A stretch of DNA of 64,000 nt from Henriciella marina DSM 19595 (GTDB lineage Bacteria; Pseudomonadota; Alphaproteobacteria; Caulobacterales; Hyphomonadaceae). The stretch's first letter is position 1, and the number at the start of each line of letters is the position of its first letter. The notes beneath the pieces were generated by a model. That model was not told the origin of the DNA, ran no database searches, and saw only the letters and a list, made by a program, of their open reading frames with translations. The stretch covers positions 310,001-374,000 of the forward strand of contig NZ_AQXT01000002.1 of the NCBI RefSeq assembly GCF_000376805.1. Direction: 5' to 3'. A program made the translations under genes and the position numbers. This document shows, in pieces, positions 1-7,557 of this stretch.

Positions 1-839
1 TCACATTTCGCAAGCTCGATATTTCCGATCATGAGCAGCTGCTGGCGCTGCCGGAGCGCGATTCGATTGACCGGGTGATCCATCTCGCCGCGCAGGCCGG
101 GGTGCGCTATTCGCTCGAAAATCCGTTTGCCTATGCCGAATCGAACATGACCGGGCATCTGGCCGTGCTGGAGTTCTGCAGGCGGGCGGCGAAAGTGCCG
201 ATGCTGGTCTATGCGTCTTCAAGCTCTGTTTATGGCGATGATGCGGTGGCCCCTTTCAGGGAAGACGCCAATGTGGACCGGCCTGTCTCTCTCTATGCGG
301 CGACGAAGCGGGCAGATGAGCTGATGAGCCAGGCCTATGCCAAGCTCTATGATATCCCGCAGATCGGGGTGCGTTTCTTTACCGTCTATGGCCCCTGGGG
401 ACGCCCGGACATGGCGTACTGGTCCTTCACTGCCCGTATCCTGCGCGGTGAAACGATCCGCGTCTTCAATGGCGGTAAGATGAAGCGCGATTTCACCTAT
501 ATCGATGATGCAGTGGCAGGCCTGAAAGCGATTGCGACCCGCAGGGCAGTCTTCGTTGAGGGCCAGCGCGCGCACAAGCTTTACAATATTGGGCACAATC
601 AGCCGGTCGCGCTTATGGACTTTATCTCAACGATTGAGACGGTGACCGGCAAGAAAGCGCGTATCGCTCTGGAGCCGATGCAACCCGGAGACGTGACCGA
701 GACCTGCGCGGACATTTCGCGCATGCAGGCCGACTATGGCTACAATCCGCAGGTGAGCCTGGAAGAGGGTCTGCAGCAGTTTGCAGACTGGTTCACGACC
801 CAGCGCGTCGCTGCGGGGCCAGCGCTGCGTTCGCCATGA
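1..839 (+). CDS. NAD-dependent UDP-sugar 4-epimerase (UDP-glucuronate 4-epimerase type), 5'-truncated
   Basis: The gene enters from the left edge, with its first complete codon at base 3, so the N-terminal glycine-rich NAD-binding loop is missing. The visible part is an extended SDR epimerase. It has HLAAQAGVRYS, the serine triad SSSSVYG, the catalytic YAATK (Y-x3-K), and GRPDMAYWSF followed by RDFTYIDD, which is the pattern of UDP-glucuronate 4-epimerases. Such enzymes make UDP-galacturonate for capsule, LPS or O-antigen in the cytoplasm. The stop lies 10 bases before the next start, so the two genes may be cotranscribed. A related GalE-like specificity cannot be excluded without the missing part. 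Confidence 0.85.
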   Translation, partial: TFRKLDISDHEQLLALPERDSIDRVIHLAAQAGVRYSLENPFAYAESNMTGHLAVLEFCRRAAKVPMLVYASSSSVYGDDAVAPFREDANVDRPVSLYAATKRADELMSQAYAKLYDIPQIGVRFFTVYGPWGRPDMAYWSFTARILRGETIRVFNGGKMKRDFTYIDDAVAGLKAIATRRAVFVEGQRAHKLYNIGHNQPVALMDFISTIETVTGKKARIALEPMQPGDVTETCADISRMQADYGYNPQVSLEEGLQQFADWFTTQRVAAGPALRSP

Positions 840-849
840 CGGGGCGCCG

Positions 850-1830
850 ATGAGCGATCTGCCCAATAGCCAAGACGTCCTCGACGCGGCGCGGCGCCTG
901 CACGGTCATGTGCTGCGCACCCCGGTGCTGCGCAATGATGCGCTGGATGAGCTGGCGGGCGCAAAGCTCTGGTTCAAATGCGAAAACCTGCAGATTACGG
1001 GCAGTTTCAAGATCAGAGGCGCGACGAACCGATTGTTGCAGTTGCCCGCAGACGCGCGCGGGAAGGGCGTGGTTGCTTTCTCATCCGGCAATCACGCGCA
1101 GGGCGTCGCCCGGGCGGCACGCAACTTCCAGATGCCCGCGCTGATCGTGATGCCGTCTGATGCACCGGCGATCAAGGTGGAGGGCGTATGCGGGGACGGC
1201 GCGGAGATCCGCTTATACGACCGCACCAGCGAAAGCCGTGAAGAGATTGCCGCTGAAGAGACGCGCAAGCGGGACGCGACGCTGGTGCCGAGTTTCGATG
1301 ATCCGTACATTATTGCGGGGCAGGGCAGCGCCGGGGTCGAGTTCGGCCAGCAGATGCGCGATGCAAACACACCGCTGGACCATATCATCTGCTGCGCCGG
1401 TGGCGGGGGGCTGATTACCGGTCTGGCGCTCGGCTACCGCGAGTTTGATCCGGACATAAAGGTCTGGACCGCCGAGCCTGAAGAGCATGATGACTGGCGC
1501 CGCTCGCTGGCGTCTGGCGAAATCCGCGAGAATGCGCCGGGCACGCGGTCCATCTGTGATGCGATCCTGACGCCTGCGCCGGGCGACCTGACCTGGGCGC
1601 TTGGGCGAGAGCTGCTGGAGGGCGGGTGTGCTGGCAGCGATGCTGATATCGAAGAGGCCATGAGGCTTGCCTTCCGGCATCTGAAACTGGTGCTGGAGCC
1701 CGGCGGGGCTGCCGCGCTCGCCTGCGCGCTGTTTGACTTGCCAGAGGCCGCAAAGGGCAAGGCGGTCGGCGTCGTCCTGTCGGGCGGCAATGTCGATCCG
1801 GCGCAATATGCGCGGATTATCGGCGTCTAG
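850..1830 (+). CDS. PLP-dependent threonine/serine dehydratase (serine racemase-like)
   Basis: Fold-type II PLP enzyme of 326 residues. The PLP lysine lies in GSFKIRGA, the substrate loop is SSGNHAQG and the phosphate-binding glycine loop is [11 protein letters not shown], all in the order of the threonine ammonia-lyase/serine racemase family. It probably deaminates threonine or serine to 2-oxobutyrate or pyruvate, or racemises serine. There is no C-terminal ACT domain, so it is the short catabolic type and not a full IlvA. I chose the ATG giving MSDLPNSQ. A longer reading from 781 would run into the upstream epimerase. Its stop shares the palindrome CTAG with the convergent smpB. Confidence 0.87.
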   Translation: MSDLPNSQDVLDAARRLHGHVLRTPVLRNDALDELAGAKLWFKCENLQITGSFKIRGATNRLLQLPADARGKGVVAFSSGNHAQGVARAARNFQMPALIVMPSDAPAIKVEGVCGDGAEIRLYDRTSESREEIAAEETRKRDATLVPSFDDPYIIAGQGSAGVEFGQQMRDANTPLDHIICCAGGGGLITGLALGYREFDPDIKVWTAEPEEHDDWRRSLASGEIRENAPGTRSICDAILTPAPGDLTWALGRELLEGGCAGSDADIEEAMRLAFRHLKLVLEPGGAAALACALFDLPEAAKGKAVGVVLSGGNVDPAQYARIIGV

Positions 1831-2306
1831 CTTTCTTTCAGGATGCGCGCTTTTTCGCGCTGCCAGTCGCGTTTCTTGGCCGTCTCGCGTTTGTCTGGGG
1901 CTTTCTTGCCCGTGGCGAGGCCAATGAGGAGTTTCGCGATGCCGCGATCATTGAAGTAGAGCTTCAGCGGGACAATTGTCCGGCCTGCGCGCTCGACCTT
2001 CTGGGAGAGTTCGGCAATCTCGCGCTTTGAGGCAAGCAGCCTGCGGCGGCGGCGCGGCTCATGGTTGAACTGGTTCGCGCCCTCATAGGGCGGAAAGTCG
2101 GCGTTCACGAGCCAGAGCTGGCCTTCTTCGACGGCGGCATAGGATTCAGCAATATTCGCACGGCCATTGCGCAGGGATTTGACCTCACTGCCTTTCAGCT
2201 CGAGGCCGGCCTCCAGCGTGTCCTCAACCTGGTAGTCGAAGCGGGCGCGGCGGTTTTCTGCCACGAGGCCGTCGGAGCGGCCCTTGATCTGAGATTTTCT
2301 GGACAT
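1827..2306 (-). CDS. smpB: SsrA-binding protein SmpB
   Basis: This 159-residue protein has the SmpB hallmarks. They are ENRRARFDY near the N-terminus, the tmRNA-binding stretch [13 protein letters not shown], then [18 protein letters not shown], and a basic tail ([14 protein letters not shown]) that mimics the codon-anticodon stem in the decoding centre. It brings tmRNA to stalled ribosomes for trans-translation. It starts 5 bases after dapA ends, and with no strong Shine-Dalgarno it is probably translated by coupling from dapA. The tmRNA gene (ssrA) itself was not found in the window. The dapA-smpB order is familiar in alphaproteobacteria. Confidence 0.97.
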   Translation of the reverse strand: MSRKSQIKGRSDGLVAENRRARFDYQVEDTLEAGLELKGSEVKSLRNGRANIAESYAAVEEGQLWLVNADFPPYEGANQFNHEPRRRRRLLASKREIAELSQKVERAGRTIVPLKLYFNDRGIAKLLIGLATGKKAPDKRETAKKRDWQREKARILKES

Positions 2307-2311
2307 GGCAG

Positions 2312-3187
2312 TTATATAAGGCCCGCGATCTCCATTGCAGCCTCTATCCTGCGACGGGAGGCTTCATCGGGTGCGACGAGCGGCAGGCGAAGCTCATCGC
2401 TACAGAGGCCAAGGCGCGACAGCGCGTATTTGGCAGGTCCGGGGGAAGGGCTGCAGAAGAGCGCCTTGTGAAGGGCGATCATGCGGACTTCAATCTCGCG
2501 CGCGGTGGCAAGGTCGCCCTCATCCATCGCCTTGTGCATTTTTGCCATATCGGCAGGCGCGACATTGGACGTGACCGAAATGCAGCCTGTGCCGCCCATG
2601 GCGCGGTAGCCGAGCGTGACAGGGTCCTCGCCGCAGATCTGGACGAACTGTTCGCCCTTGAGGCCCGCTGCATGAAGGCTGACACGGGCAAGATCACCCG
2701 TCGCATCCTTGATGCCGACGATATTGGGGTGCTTGCCGAGACGGATGACGGTGTCGGGCTGAACATCGGAAACGGTTCGGCCGGGCACGTTGTAGAGGAT
2801 GATCGGGAGCGCGACGGTATCAGCGATGGCACGAAAATGAGCTTCGAGGCCTGCCTGGTCCGGGCGGTTGTAGTAAGGGCATACGCAAAGGGCGGCGTCG
2901 GCGCCGGCGTCCTTGGCGTGCTGGACAAGGCCAATGGCTTCGCGGGTCGAGTTGGAGCCCGCACCGGCAATGACCGGAATACGGCCTGCGGTGACTTCGA
3001 TGCAAAGGCTGACAACTTCGCGGTGTTCTGCATGGCTGAGTGTGGCAGACTCGCCGGTCGTGCCACAGGGCACCAGAGCGCCTGCACCGTTCTCGATCTG
3101 GCGCTCCACCAGATCGGCGAAAGCCTTCTTGTCCACCTCGCCATTCTTGAAGGGAGTGATAAGCGCCGGAATAGAACCTTGGAACAT
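2312..3187 (-). CDS. dapA: 4-hydroxy-tetrahydrodipicolinate synthase
   Basis: Cytoplasmic TIM-barrel enzyme (291 residues) that condenses pyruvate with aspartate semialdehyde, the first committed step to meso-diaminopimelate and lysine. Visible catalytic residues are the T43-T44 pair in CGTTGES, Y132 and R137 in [11 protein letters not shown], and the Schiff-base lysine K160 in GIKDATGD. Length is normal for the family. The ATG giving [13 protein letters not shown] matches the usual N-terminus. It is transcribed away from slt across a 97-base shared promoter region and is followed by smpB. Diaminopimelate is the peptidoglycan cross-link residue, so the slt neighbour is a natural partner. Confidence 0.97.
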   Translation of the reverse strand: MFQGSIPALITPFKNGEVDKKAFADLVERQIENGAGALVPCGTTGESATLSHAEHREVVSLCIEVTAGRIPVIAGAGSNSTREAIGLVQHAKDAGADAALCVCPYYNRPDQAGLEAHFRAIADTVALPIILYNVPGRTVSDVQPDTVIRLGKHPNIVGIKDATGDLARVSLHAAGLKGEQFVQICGEDPVTLGYRAMGGTGCISVTSNVAPADMAKMHKAMDEGDLATAREIEVRMIALHKALFCSPSPGPAKYALSRLGLCSDELRLPLVAPDEASRRRIEAAMEIAGLI

Positions 3188-3203
3188 CGTGATCTTGCCG
3201 CGA

Positions 3204-3237
3204 ATTATATGTTACACATTTTAGTCAAACTAGACGA
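3204..3237 (-). promoter_or_regulatory. Candidate dapA promoter
   Basis: On the minus strand a perfect TATAAT (plus coordinates 3204-3209) lies 16 bases upstream of the dapA ATG, and a TTGAC word lies further upstream with a short spacer of about 13-14 bases. This would give a very short leader, which fits the lack of an obvious ribosome-binding site. The off-optimum spacer makes this a tentative call. Confidence 0.35.
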
Positions 3238-3257
3238 TATCGTCTCTGACACGTCAG
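3232..3257. repeat. Tandem palindromes in the dapA/slt divergent promoter
   Basis: A perfect 14-base palindrome, AGACGATATCGTCT (3232-3245), is followed immediately by the inverted repeat CTGAC-AC-GTCAG (3246-3257). Both lie between the two divergent starts, upstream of the candidate dapA -10. They could be an operator, but no specific regulator is recognised. Confidence 0.5.
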
Positions 3258-3284
3258 CAGCCATTAGAAAACAGGCAGGGCCTT

Positions 3285-5318
3285 ATGGGCGTTAGCACAT
3301 ACCGCGCGATTACAGCAGCCATCTTCATGGCATCAGCAGCACCGATTGCAGTTGCAGCAATTCCGACCACGCCGAGCCTCAAGCCAGAGCTTGTGCCGGC
3401 GTCCGGCGTCGTTCCAACGGCAGAGGCGCGAATATTCCGCGATGCGGTGACCGCAATCAACAGAGGCGACTGGAGCGAAGTCCGCGCCCTGCAGGCTCGG
3501 TCTCGCGATGAAACGGTGCGCGACCTCATTGCATGGTTCAGAGCGCGCAGTGACCAGAACATGTCCTTCGATGAGATGTCGACGTTGCTGCGTGAACGTC
3601 CAGACTGGCCGTTCATGACGACGCTTCAGGTGCGTGCCGAAGACAATATCGATCTTTCCGCGCTGAACGATCAGCAGAAGATCGCATGGTTCAGCGAAAG
3701 GGGCGGACCGGCATCGGGCGATGGCCGGGTCGCACTGGCGGAGTCCTATCGGCGCACGGGTGAGCCGCAGAAGGCGATAGAATTGATCCGTGAAGCCTGG
3801 CACGGAAATACACTGGATAGTGAGGCGACGCGGACGGTCATAAGCCAGTATGGCAGCCAGCTGACGCAGCAGGACCATCAGATGCGCGCAGACTTCCTGC
3901 TCTGGACGAACCAGCGCACGGCAGCGACCAATATGAAGCAATATGTCGGGTCTGACTGGGCAAAGCTCATCGACGCGCGTTACCGCCTGCAGGCGCGCGC
4001 TGCCGGTGTTGATGCAGCCGTCGATGCGGTGCCTTCTTCCCTTCAGAACCATCCCGGCCTTGTCTTTGACCGGGCGAACTGGCGAAAGCGTGCTGGCCAA
4101 GGGCGCGATAACTGGGTGCCCTTGCTGGCTCAAATCGATGGCACGGCCGTGCCGGCGGCCGGTCAGGACGATCTCTGGAATTTGCGCCACTGGCCGATCC
4201 GGCAGGCGCTGCAGGATCGCGATTTCCAGCTGGCCTACAACATGGCGTCCAGGCATGGCATGAGCTCTGGCGGCAATTTCGCTGAGGCGGCATGGGTCGC
4301 GGGCTGGACGGCGCTTCGGCACCTCAACCAGCCAGCGCTGGCCATGCCACATTTCAAGGCCCTGGAAGCGGGAACATCGACCCCGATCAGCCAGGCGCGT
4401 GCGCTTTATTGGCAGGGCCGCACGTACGAGGCGATGGGCAATACCGCAGACGCGCAAGCGAGTTATGAGCGTGCCGCGCAGTATCCTTATGTCTATTACG
4501 GCCAGCTTGCCGCAGAGAAAGTCGGCAAGACCCGCATCTATCTGAAAACAGAATCAGATGTGACAGAGGCGGAACGCACGGCCTTCATGAGCCGGCCACA
4601 GGTCAAAGCGGCTATCCTGCTGGCCGAGAATGGCCAGGCGATGGATTTCCGGCGCTTCACCTATAATATTGACGATATGCTGGAGACGGAGGCCGATTAT
4701 GTCCTACTCTCTGAAGTCGCCAATAATTACCTCTATCCGGAAGTGGGCGTCAGGGGCGCGAAGGCCGGTCTGGCCAAGGATGTGGTCGCGCCGCAGGCCG
4801 TATTCCCCATTCCAAATTATGAGCTTCAGCGTGAACCGAATGTCGAACGCGCCATGATCTATGCGCTGGCACGCCAGGAAAGCGAGATGAACCCGTCAGC
4901 CGTGTCGCACGCCAATGCGCGCGGTCTGATGCAGTTCATCCCAAGCACCGCGCGCGCCGAGGCTCAGCGCCTTCGCCTGCCGTTCCGGACCTCATGGCTG
5001 ACCGATGACCCTGGCTACAACATGACGCTTGGCGGCTCGCACCTCGATACGCTGCTGGGCCAGTTCAATGGCAGCTATATCATGACGGCGGCGGCCTATA
5101 ATGCGGGGGCTTCGCGACCGCGCCGCTGGATGCAGGAGTTCGGTGATCCGCGCACAGGGACCATCGATCCGATCGACTGGGTTGAGTTCATCCCGTTTGC
5201 CGAGACCCGTAACTATGTTCAGCGCGTTCTCGAGAATACGCAGGTCTATCGCCAGAGAATTGCCGGCGAGGCGGTCGATATCCGTCTGAGCGAAGACCTC
5301 AATCGCGGGCGTTATTAG
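3285..5318 (+). CDS. slt: Soluble lytic murein transglycosylase (Slt family)
   Basis: Periplasmic muramidase of 677 residues that cleaves the MurNAc-GlcNAc bond and forms 1,6-anhydro ends. The N-terminus looks like a signal peptide (hydrophobic AAIFMASAAPIAVAA). It is followed by a long alpha-helical repeat region resembling the superhelical ring of Slt70. The C-terminal catalytic domain has E532 in ALARQESEMNPSA, then ARGLMQFIPST and TAAAYNAGASRPRRW, which are the family 1 SLT motifs. The start chosen directly precedes the signal sequence. The gene diverges from dapA and ends just before a minus-oriented terminator hairpin. Confidence 0.93.
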   Translation: MGVSTYRAITAAIFMASAAPIAVAAIPTTPSLKPELVPASGVVPTAEARIFRDAVTAINRGDWSEVRALQARSRDETVRDLIAWFRARSDQNMSFDEMSTLLRERPDWPFMTTLQVRAEDNIDLSALNDQQKIAWFSERGGPASGDGRVALAESYRRTGEPQKAIELIREAWHGNTLDSEATRTVISQYGSQLTQQDHQMRADFLLWTNQRTAATNMKQYVGSDWAKLIDARYRLQARAAGVDAAVDAVPSSLQNHPGLVFDRANWRKRAGQGRDNWVPLLAQIDGTAVPAAGQDDLWNLRHWPIRQALQDRDFQLAYNMASRHGMSSGGNFAEAAWVAGWTALRHLNQPALAMPHFKALEAGTSTPISQARALYWQGRTYEAMGNTADAQASYERAAQYPYVYYGQLAAEKVGKTRIYLKTESDVTEAERTAFMSRPQVKAAILLAENGQAMDFRRFTYNIDDMLETEADYVLLSEVANNYLYPEVGVRGAKAGLAKDVVAPQAVFPIPNYELQREPNVERAMIYALARQESEMNPSAVSHANARGLMQFIPSTARAEAQRLRLPFRTSWLTDDPGYNMTLGGSHLDTLLGQFNGSYIMTAAAYNAGASRPRRWMQEFGDPRTGTIDPIDWVEFIPFAETRNYVQRVLENTQVYRQRIAGEAVDIRLSEDLNRGRY

Positions 5319-5334
5319 GCCCTTTCAACGCAAA

Positions 5335-5360
5335 GAGGCCACCCCGTCGGGGGTGGCCTC
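5335..5360 (-). terminator. Terminator hairpin downstream of the micro-ORF transcript
   Basis: An 11-bp stem, GAGGCCACCCC with GGGGTGGCCTC, closes a 4-base loop. On the minus strand it is followed by CTCTTTGC, so it ends a minus-strand transcript best. It may also protect the 3' end of the slt mRNA. Confidence 0.6.
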
Positions 5361-5387
5361 CGTGAGCCGGATTGGCCCATGAATCCT

Positions 5388-5405
5388 GGCAGGATCAAAC
5401 CTGCC
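5388..5405 (-). other. Hairpin after the micro-ORF, with an overlapping alternative palindrome
   Basis: GGCAGG and CCTGCC form a perfect 6-bp stem over a 6-base loop. The CCTGCC arm is also part of the partly overlapping palindrome ATCCTGCCAGGAT (plus 5384-5396), so two mutually exclusive pairings are possible. The minus strand here also reads GTTTGATCCTG, a word found at the 5' end of most bacterial 16S rRNAs. Confidence 0.4.
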
Positions 5406-5416
5406 TGATGTCAGCG

Positions 5417-5497
5417 CTAGCAAACAAAGAGAGGCTGCTCTCCAAGTCCACCAACACGAACGGATCCATTTGCCGTTCCTGGTTTCTCACTCGACAT
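5417..5497 (-). CDS. Candidate 26-codon micro-ORF with an extreme Shine-Dalgarno
   Basis: The ORF begins MSSEKPGTANGSVRVGG and ends in FVC before TAG. It is preceded at ideal spacing (7 bases from GGAGG to ATG) by an unusually long ribosome-binding sequence. No family is recognised. The peptide has no membrane segment and ends in cysteine. The coding call rests almost entirely on the ribosome-binding site. The ATG could instead be incidental to an RNA whose function is the 16S-complementary segment. Confidence 0.35.
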   Translation of the reverse strand: MSSEKPGTANGSVRVGGLGEQPLFVC

Positions 5498-5513
5498 TGG
5501 ATCACCTCCTTTC
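5497..5513 (-). promoter_or_regulatory. Extended Shine-Dalgarno complementary to the whole 16S rRNA tail
   Basis: The minus strand reads GAAAGGAGGTGATCCAA, the exact complement of TTGGATCACCTCCTTTC, the usual alphaproteobacterial 16S 3' end. Ordinary Shine-Dalgarno pairing in this window is 4-7 bases. Seventeen bases would cover the complete single-stranded tail after helix 45. Confidence 0.7.
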
Positions 5514-5599
5514 AGCTGTTGAACAGTAACACCGACCGCGACAAGCGCCCGGTACCTGAAAATAAAACACGGTTCGCCGAGATTGAAAGAGGCGAACAG

Positions 5600-5630
5600 A
5601 AAAAACCCGGCTGCATCGCTGCATCCGGGT
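5600..5630 (-). terminator. Rho-independent terminator of the rcnB-like gene
   Basis: On the minus strand ACCCGGATGCA, a short loop and TGCAGCCGGGT form a GC-rich hairpin followed by TTTTTC. It lies 24 bases after the rcnB-like stop codon. Confidence 0.85.
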
Positions 5631-5653
5631 CAATTCTCAGGCTTGCTGTGGCT

Positions 5654-6214
5654 TTATTGCGTCAGGATACCAATCGCGAGGCCGACAATTGCCCCAGTAG
5701 CGACAGAGGTCAGCACAGCATCGCTGCTGCCGCGGTGATGTACCCACTGGTGGCCACGCGGCGGATTGTAGAGACCGTAGCGGTCATAATCGCGAATGAT
5801 CACCGTATTGGCGCCATAGGCAAACCGGCTGCCGACGCGGTAGCGCGGATGGCGGTAGCTCGTGTCGTAGTGATAGACGACGCGGGGCCGGGGCCGGTAG
5901 TAGGACGGGCTGCTATAATAGTTGCGCGTCACCACGCGTCCGCGATTGTAGTGGCCGCGATTATTGTGATGGTAGCCGCGTCCGCGCCGATAATCGCGGC
6001 GCTGGTCGCGCCGGTCGTAACGATGGCCGCGCCGGTCGCCGCGCTTATAGCCACGATTGCGGTCGCCCCTGTAATTATTGGAATGATGGCCGCCGCGGTC
6101 ATAATGGCCGCGATCGCGGTCGCCGCGCTGATCGGCCATGGCGATGGGTGTGAGGGTTGCAAACGCGAGCGCCCCTGCTGCACCTATACGGATAAGAAAG
6201 GTTTTTAGCACCAT
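5654..6214 (-). CDS. RcnB-like periplasmic protein, Arg/His/Tyr/Asp-rich
   Basis: This 186-residue exported protein has a signal peptide ending near PIAMA-DQ. A long low-complexity stretch of about 80 residues rich in arginine, tyrosine, histidine, glycine and aspartate follows. The C-terminus has the RcnB-family pattern: YGLYNPPRGHQWV, then SDAVLTSVATGAIVGLAIG. In E. coli RcnB tunes periplasmic nickel/cobalt homeostasis; here the metal role is inferred from family and composition only. The ATG at 6214 is preceded by AAAGGAGG. A longer in-frame reading lacks such a site and would precede the signal peptide. No RcnA efflux pump gene is adjacent. Confidence 0.75.
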   Translation of the reverse strand: MVLKTFLIRIGAAGALAFATLTPIAMADQRGDRDRGHYDRGGHHSNNYRGDRNRGYKRGDRRGHRYDRRDQRRDYRRGRGYHHNNRGHYNRGRVVTRNYYSSPSYYRPRPRVVYHYDTSYRHPRYRVGSRFAYGANTVIIRDYDRYGLYNPPRGHQWVHHRGSSDAVLTSVATGAIVGLAIGILTQ

Positions 6215-6336
6215 GAGGGAGCCTCCTTTTGGATCGTCGCAAACCGGACCATCCCGGTTTTCACACTCTTCTGAATACAAGCGTTAACCCTTTATATGGT
6301 TCCCCGCTTGAACCTTAGCTGAACAGGTCCTTCATC

Positions 6337-6765
6337 ATGGCCAATCAAAAAGACCTGGAAATAAACGAAGAGATTACAGTACCCTATTGGGAGCTCGTCG
6401 AAACTTTTACGCGCGCGTCAGGTCCTGGCGGGCAGAATGTGAACAAGGTTTCGAGCGCCGTTCAGCTTCGCTGGAACGTCGACGCCTCGTCCGTTCCGGC
6501 GCGGATAAAGACCCGGTTTCGGCAGATATGGAAGAACCGGATCAACAAGGAAGGCGAGGTGATCGTCGATGCCAGCGAGCACCGGTCACAGGCGCTGAAC
6601 CGGGAGGCGGCGCGCGAACGGCTGATCTTGATGATCCGCAAGGCGGCGAAGAAACGCAAACGCCGTATCCCGACACGGCCAACGCGTGGATCTGTCGAGC
6701 GGCGGATCAAGGCCAAAAAGGAAACGGGTGAGAAGAAAGCCCTGCGCGGCAAGGTCGATCCGTAG
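6337..6765 (+). CDS. arfB: Alternative ribosome-rescue factor ArfB (peptidyl-tRNA hydrolase)
   Basis: Release-factor-like protein of 142 residues. The catalytic GGQ sits in ASGPGGQNVNKVSSAV near residue 30, as in class I release factors, but there is no stop-codon recognition domain. Instead it has the ArfB-type basic C-terminal tail (RKAAKKRKRRIPTRPTRGSVERR), which in the family enters the empty mRNA channel. It frees ribosomes stalled on broken mRNA without tmRNA. smpB lies 4 kb away, so both known rescue routes are represented locally. The gene ends before a hairpin shared with the convergent sodC. Confidence 0.95.
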   Translation: MANQKDLEINEEITVPYWELVETFTRASGPGGQNVNKVSSAVQLRWNVDASSVPARIKTRFRQIWKNRINKEGEVIVDASEHRSQALNREAARERLILMIRKAAKKRKRRIPTRPTRGSVERRIKAKKETGEKKALRGKVDP

Positions 6766-6782
6766 GAACCGGGCGCGTTACG

Positions 6783-6814
6783 AAAAACGCCGCCCCATCT
6801 TATGAGGCGGCGTT
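6783..6814 (-). terminator. Terminator between arfB and sodC
   Basis: A 9-bp stem, AACGCCGCC with GGCGGCGTT, has a run of T after it on the minus strand, so it ends sodC. Its position between two convergent genes suggests it may also act on arfB transcripts. Confidence 0.8.
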
Positions 6815-6838
6815 GATACGATTGATTTTCAGGTGCGC

Positions 6839-7465
6839 CTATTCGACGACCGCGCAGGCAACACGTCCGCCGGCGCCGCCAATTGGCTGGCTCATATGGT
6901 CATCGCGCCCTTCATGAATGATGATCGCGCCGCCATCTTCGTCCATGACGTCAGAAAGGACGACAAGGTCGGTGAAGGTTTCAAAGTGCACCGAGCCGTC
7001 TTCAAAAGCGTAGAGGTTTGGCAGATCGCCCGGTTCAGGACCTTCCGGATTGAGGAGGCCGTGCCCGCCTTCGATCTTGCCGACATGGCCGCCGGATTCG
7101 GTATATTCGCCTGTGTCGCTGCAATCGCCGGTCTGGTGAATATGGATGGCATGCCAGCCGGGGGTAAGGCCGCCCTCTTCGATTGAGACCTCCATCACGA
7201 TGCCGTTCGGGCCCTCAATCATGTTTACATTGCCGATGGTGCTGCCTTCATTGCCCATAAGGTCGCCCGTGGCGCGCATCATGGAGGGAAGCGAGCGCTG
7301 GCCGCCCATGTCCTCGTCACCGGGTAGCATGCCGTCTTGCATGTCGGCGCTGTCCTCAGCTGGCGGTGTCGGTGCATCTTCCTGCGCATCCGATGTCTGC
7401 TGCGTGCAGGCAAAAACGATGGCGAGCGATGCGGCGGCGGCAGAGAGGGGTAGGAAGCGGCTCAT
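6839..7465 (-). CDS. sodC: Cu/Zn superoxide dismutase, probable lipoprotein
   Basis: The protein has 208 residues. After a hydrophobic N-terminus ending in IVFAC, a probable lipobox cysteine, comes an acidic, methionine-containing linker of about 45 residues. The SodC domain has the copper ligands in HAIHIHQTGDC, the zinc loop around GGHVGKIEGGHGLLNPEGP, and a C-terminal IIIHEGRDD...GGRVACAV with the second disulfide cysteine. It converts superoxide to peroxide in the periplasm. The ATG at 7465 has AAGGAG upstream. An in-frame extension 12 codons longer lacks signal-peptide logic. The lipobox has Phe at -2, which is atypical. Confidence 0.92.
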   Translation of the reverse strand: MSRFLPLSAAAASLAIVFACTQQTSDAQEDAPTPPAEDSADMQDGMLPGDEDMGGQRSLPSMMRATGDLMGNEGSTIGNVNMIEGPNGIVMEVSIEEGGLTPGWHAIHIHQTGDCSDTGEYTESGGHVGKIEGGHGLLNPEGPEPGDLPNLYAFEDGSVHFETFTDLVVLSDVMDEDGGAIIIHEGRDDHMSQPIGGAGGRVACAVVE

Positions 7466-7557
7466 GAAAAACTCCTTGGTAATTGCGCCGGGAGACGGCA
7501 ATCAGGTGTACCACTTCAACACATAGATGGAACTTGCGTTCCGGCGAGGGCGCCTGA

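Larger units (their letters stand above)
5335..5520 (-). ncRNA. Candidate structured small transcript with 16S-tail complementarity
   Basis: Between the slt and rcnB-like genes the minus strand reads, in order: a 17-base extended Shine-Dalgarno complementary to the usual 16S 3' tail, a 26-codon ORF, three inverted repeats (AACGG/CCGTT at 5459-5477, GAGAG/CTCTC at 5429-5442, GGCAGG/CCTGCC at 5388-5405) and a terminator hairpin (5335-5360). The order of hairpins and terminator argues for a discrete minus-strand RNA. I see no clear sigma70 promoter, and the rcnB-like terminator lies upstream, so either a weak promoter or readthrough is needed. It could be a regulatory RNA, a small-protein mRNA, or both. 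Confidence 0.35.

Noticed and set aside
2468-3295. Plus-strand ORF opposite dapA
   Set aside because: Antisense shadow; dapA has all catalytic residues.
3333-4457. Minus-strand ORF opposite slt
   Set aside because: No motif or ribosome-binding site; slt is well supported.
5335-5520. tmRNA (ssrA) or an rRNA fragment near smpB
   Set aside because: There is no tag-peptide sequence of the ANDNFAEE type and no tRNA-like acceptor half. Matches to 16S are only 17 and 11 bases, one antisense and one sense, so it is not a remnant rRNA gene.
5372-6208. Long plus-strand ORF (278 codons) opposite the rcnB-like gene
   Set aside because: Its protein is a repetitive Ala/Val/Ile string, the antisense of Arg/Tyr/His/Gly codons. 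The minus-strand gene has a signal peptide, family motif, ribosome-binding site and terminator.
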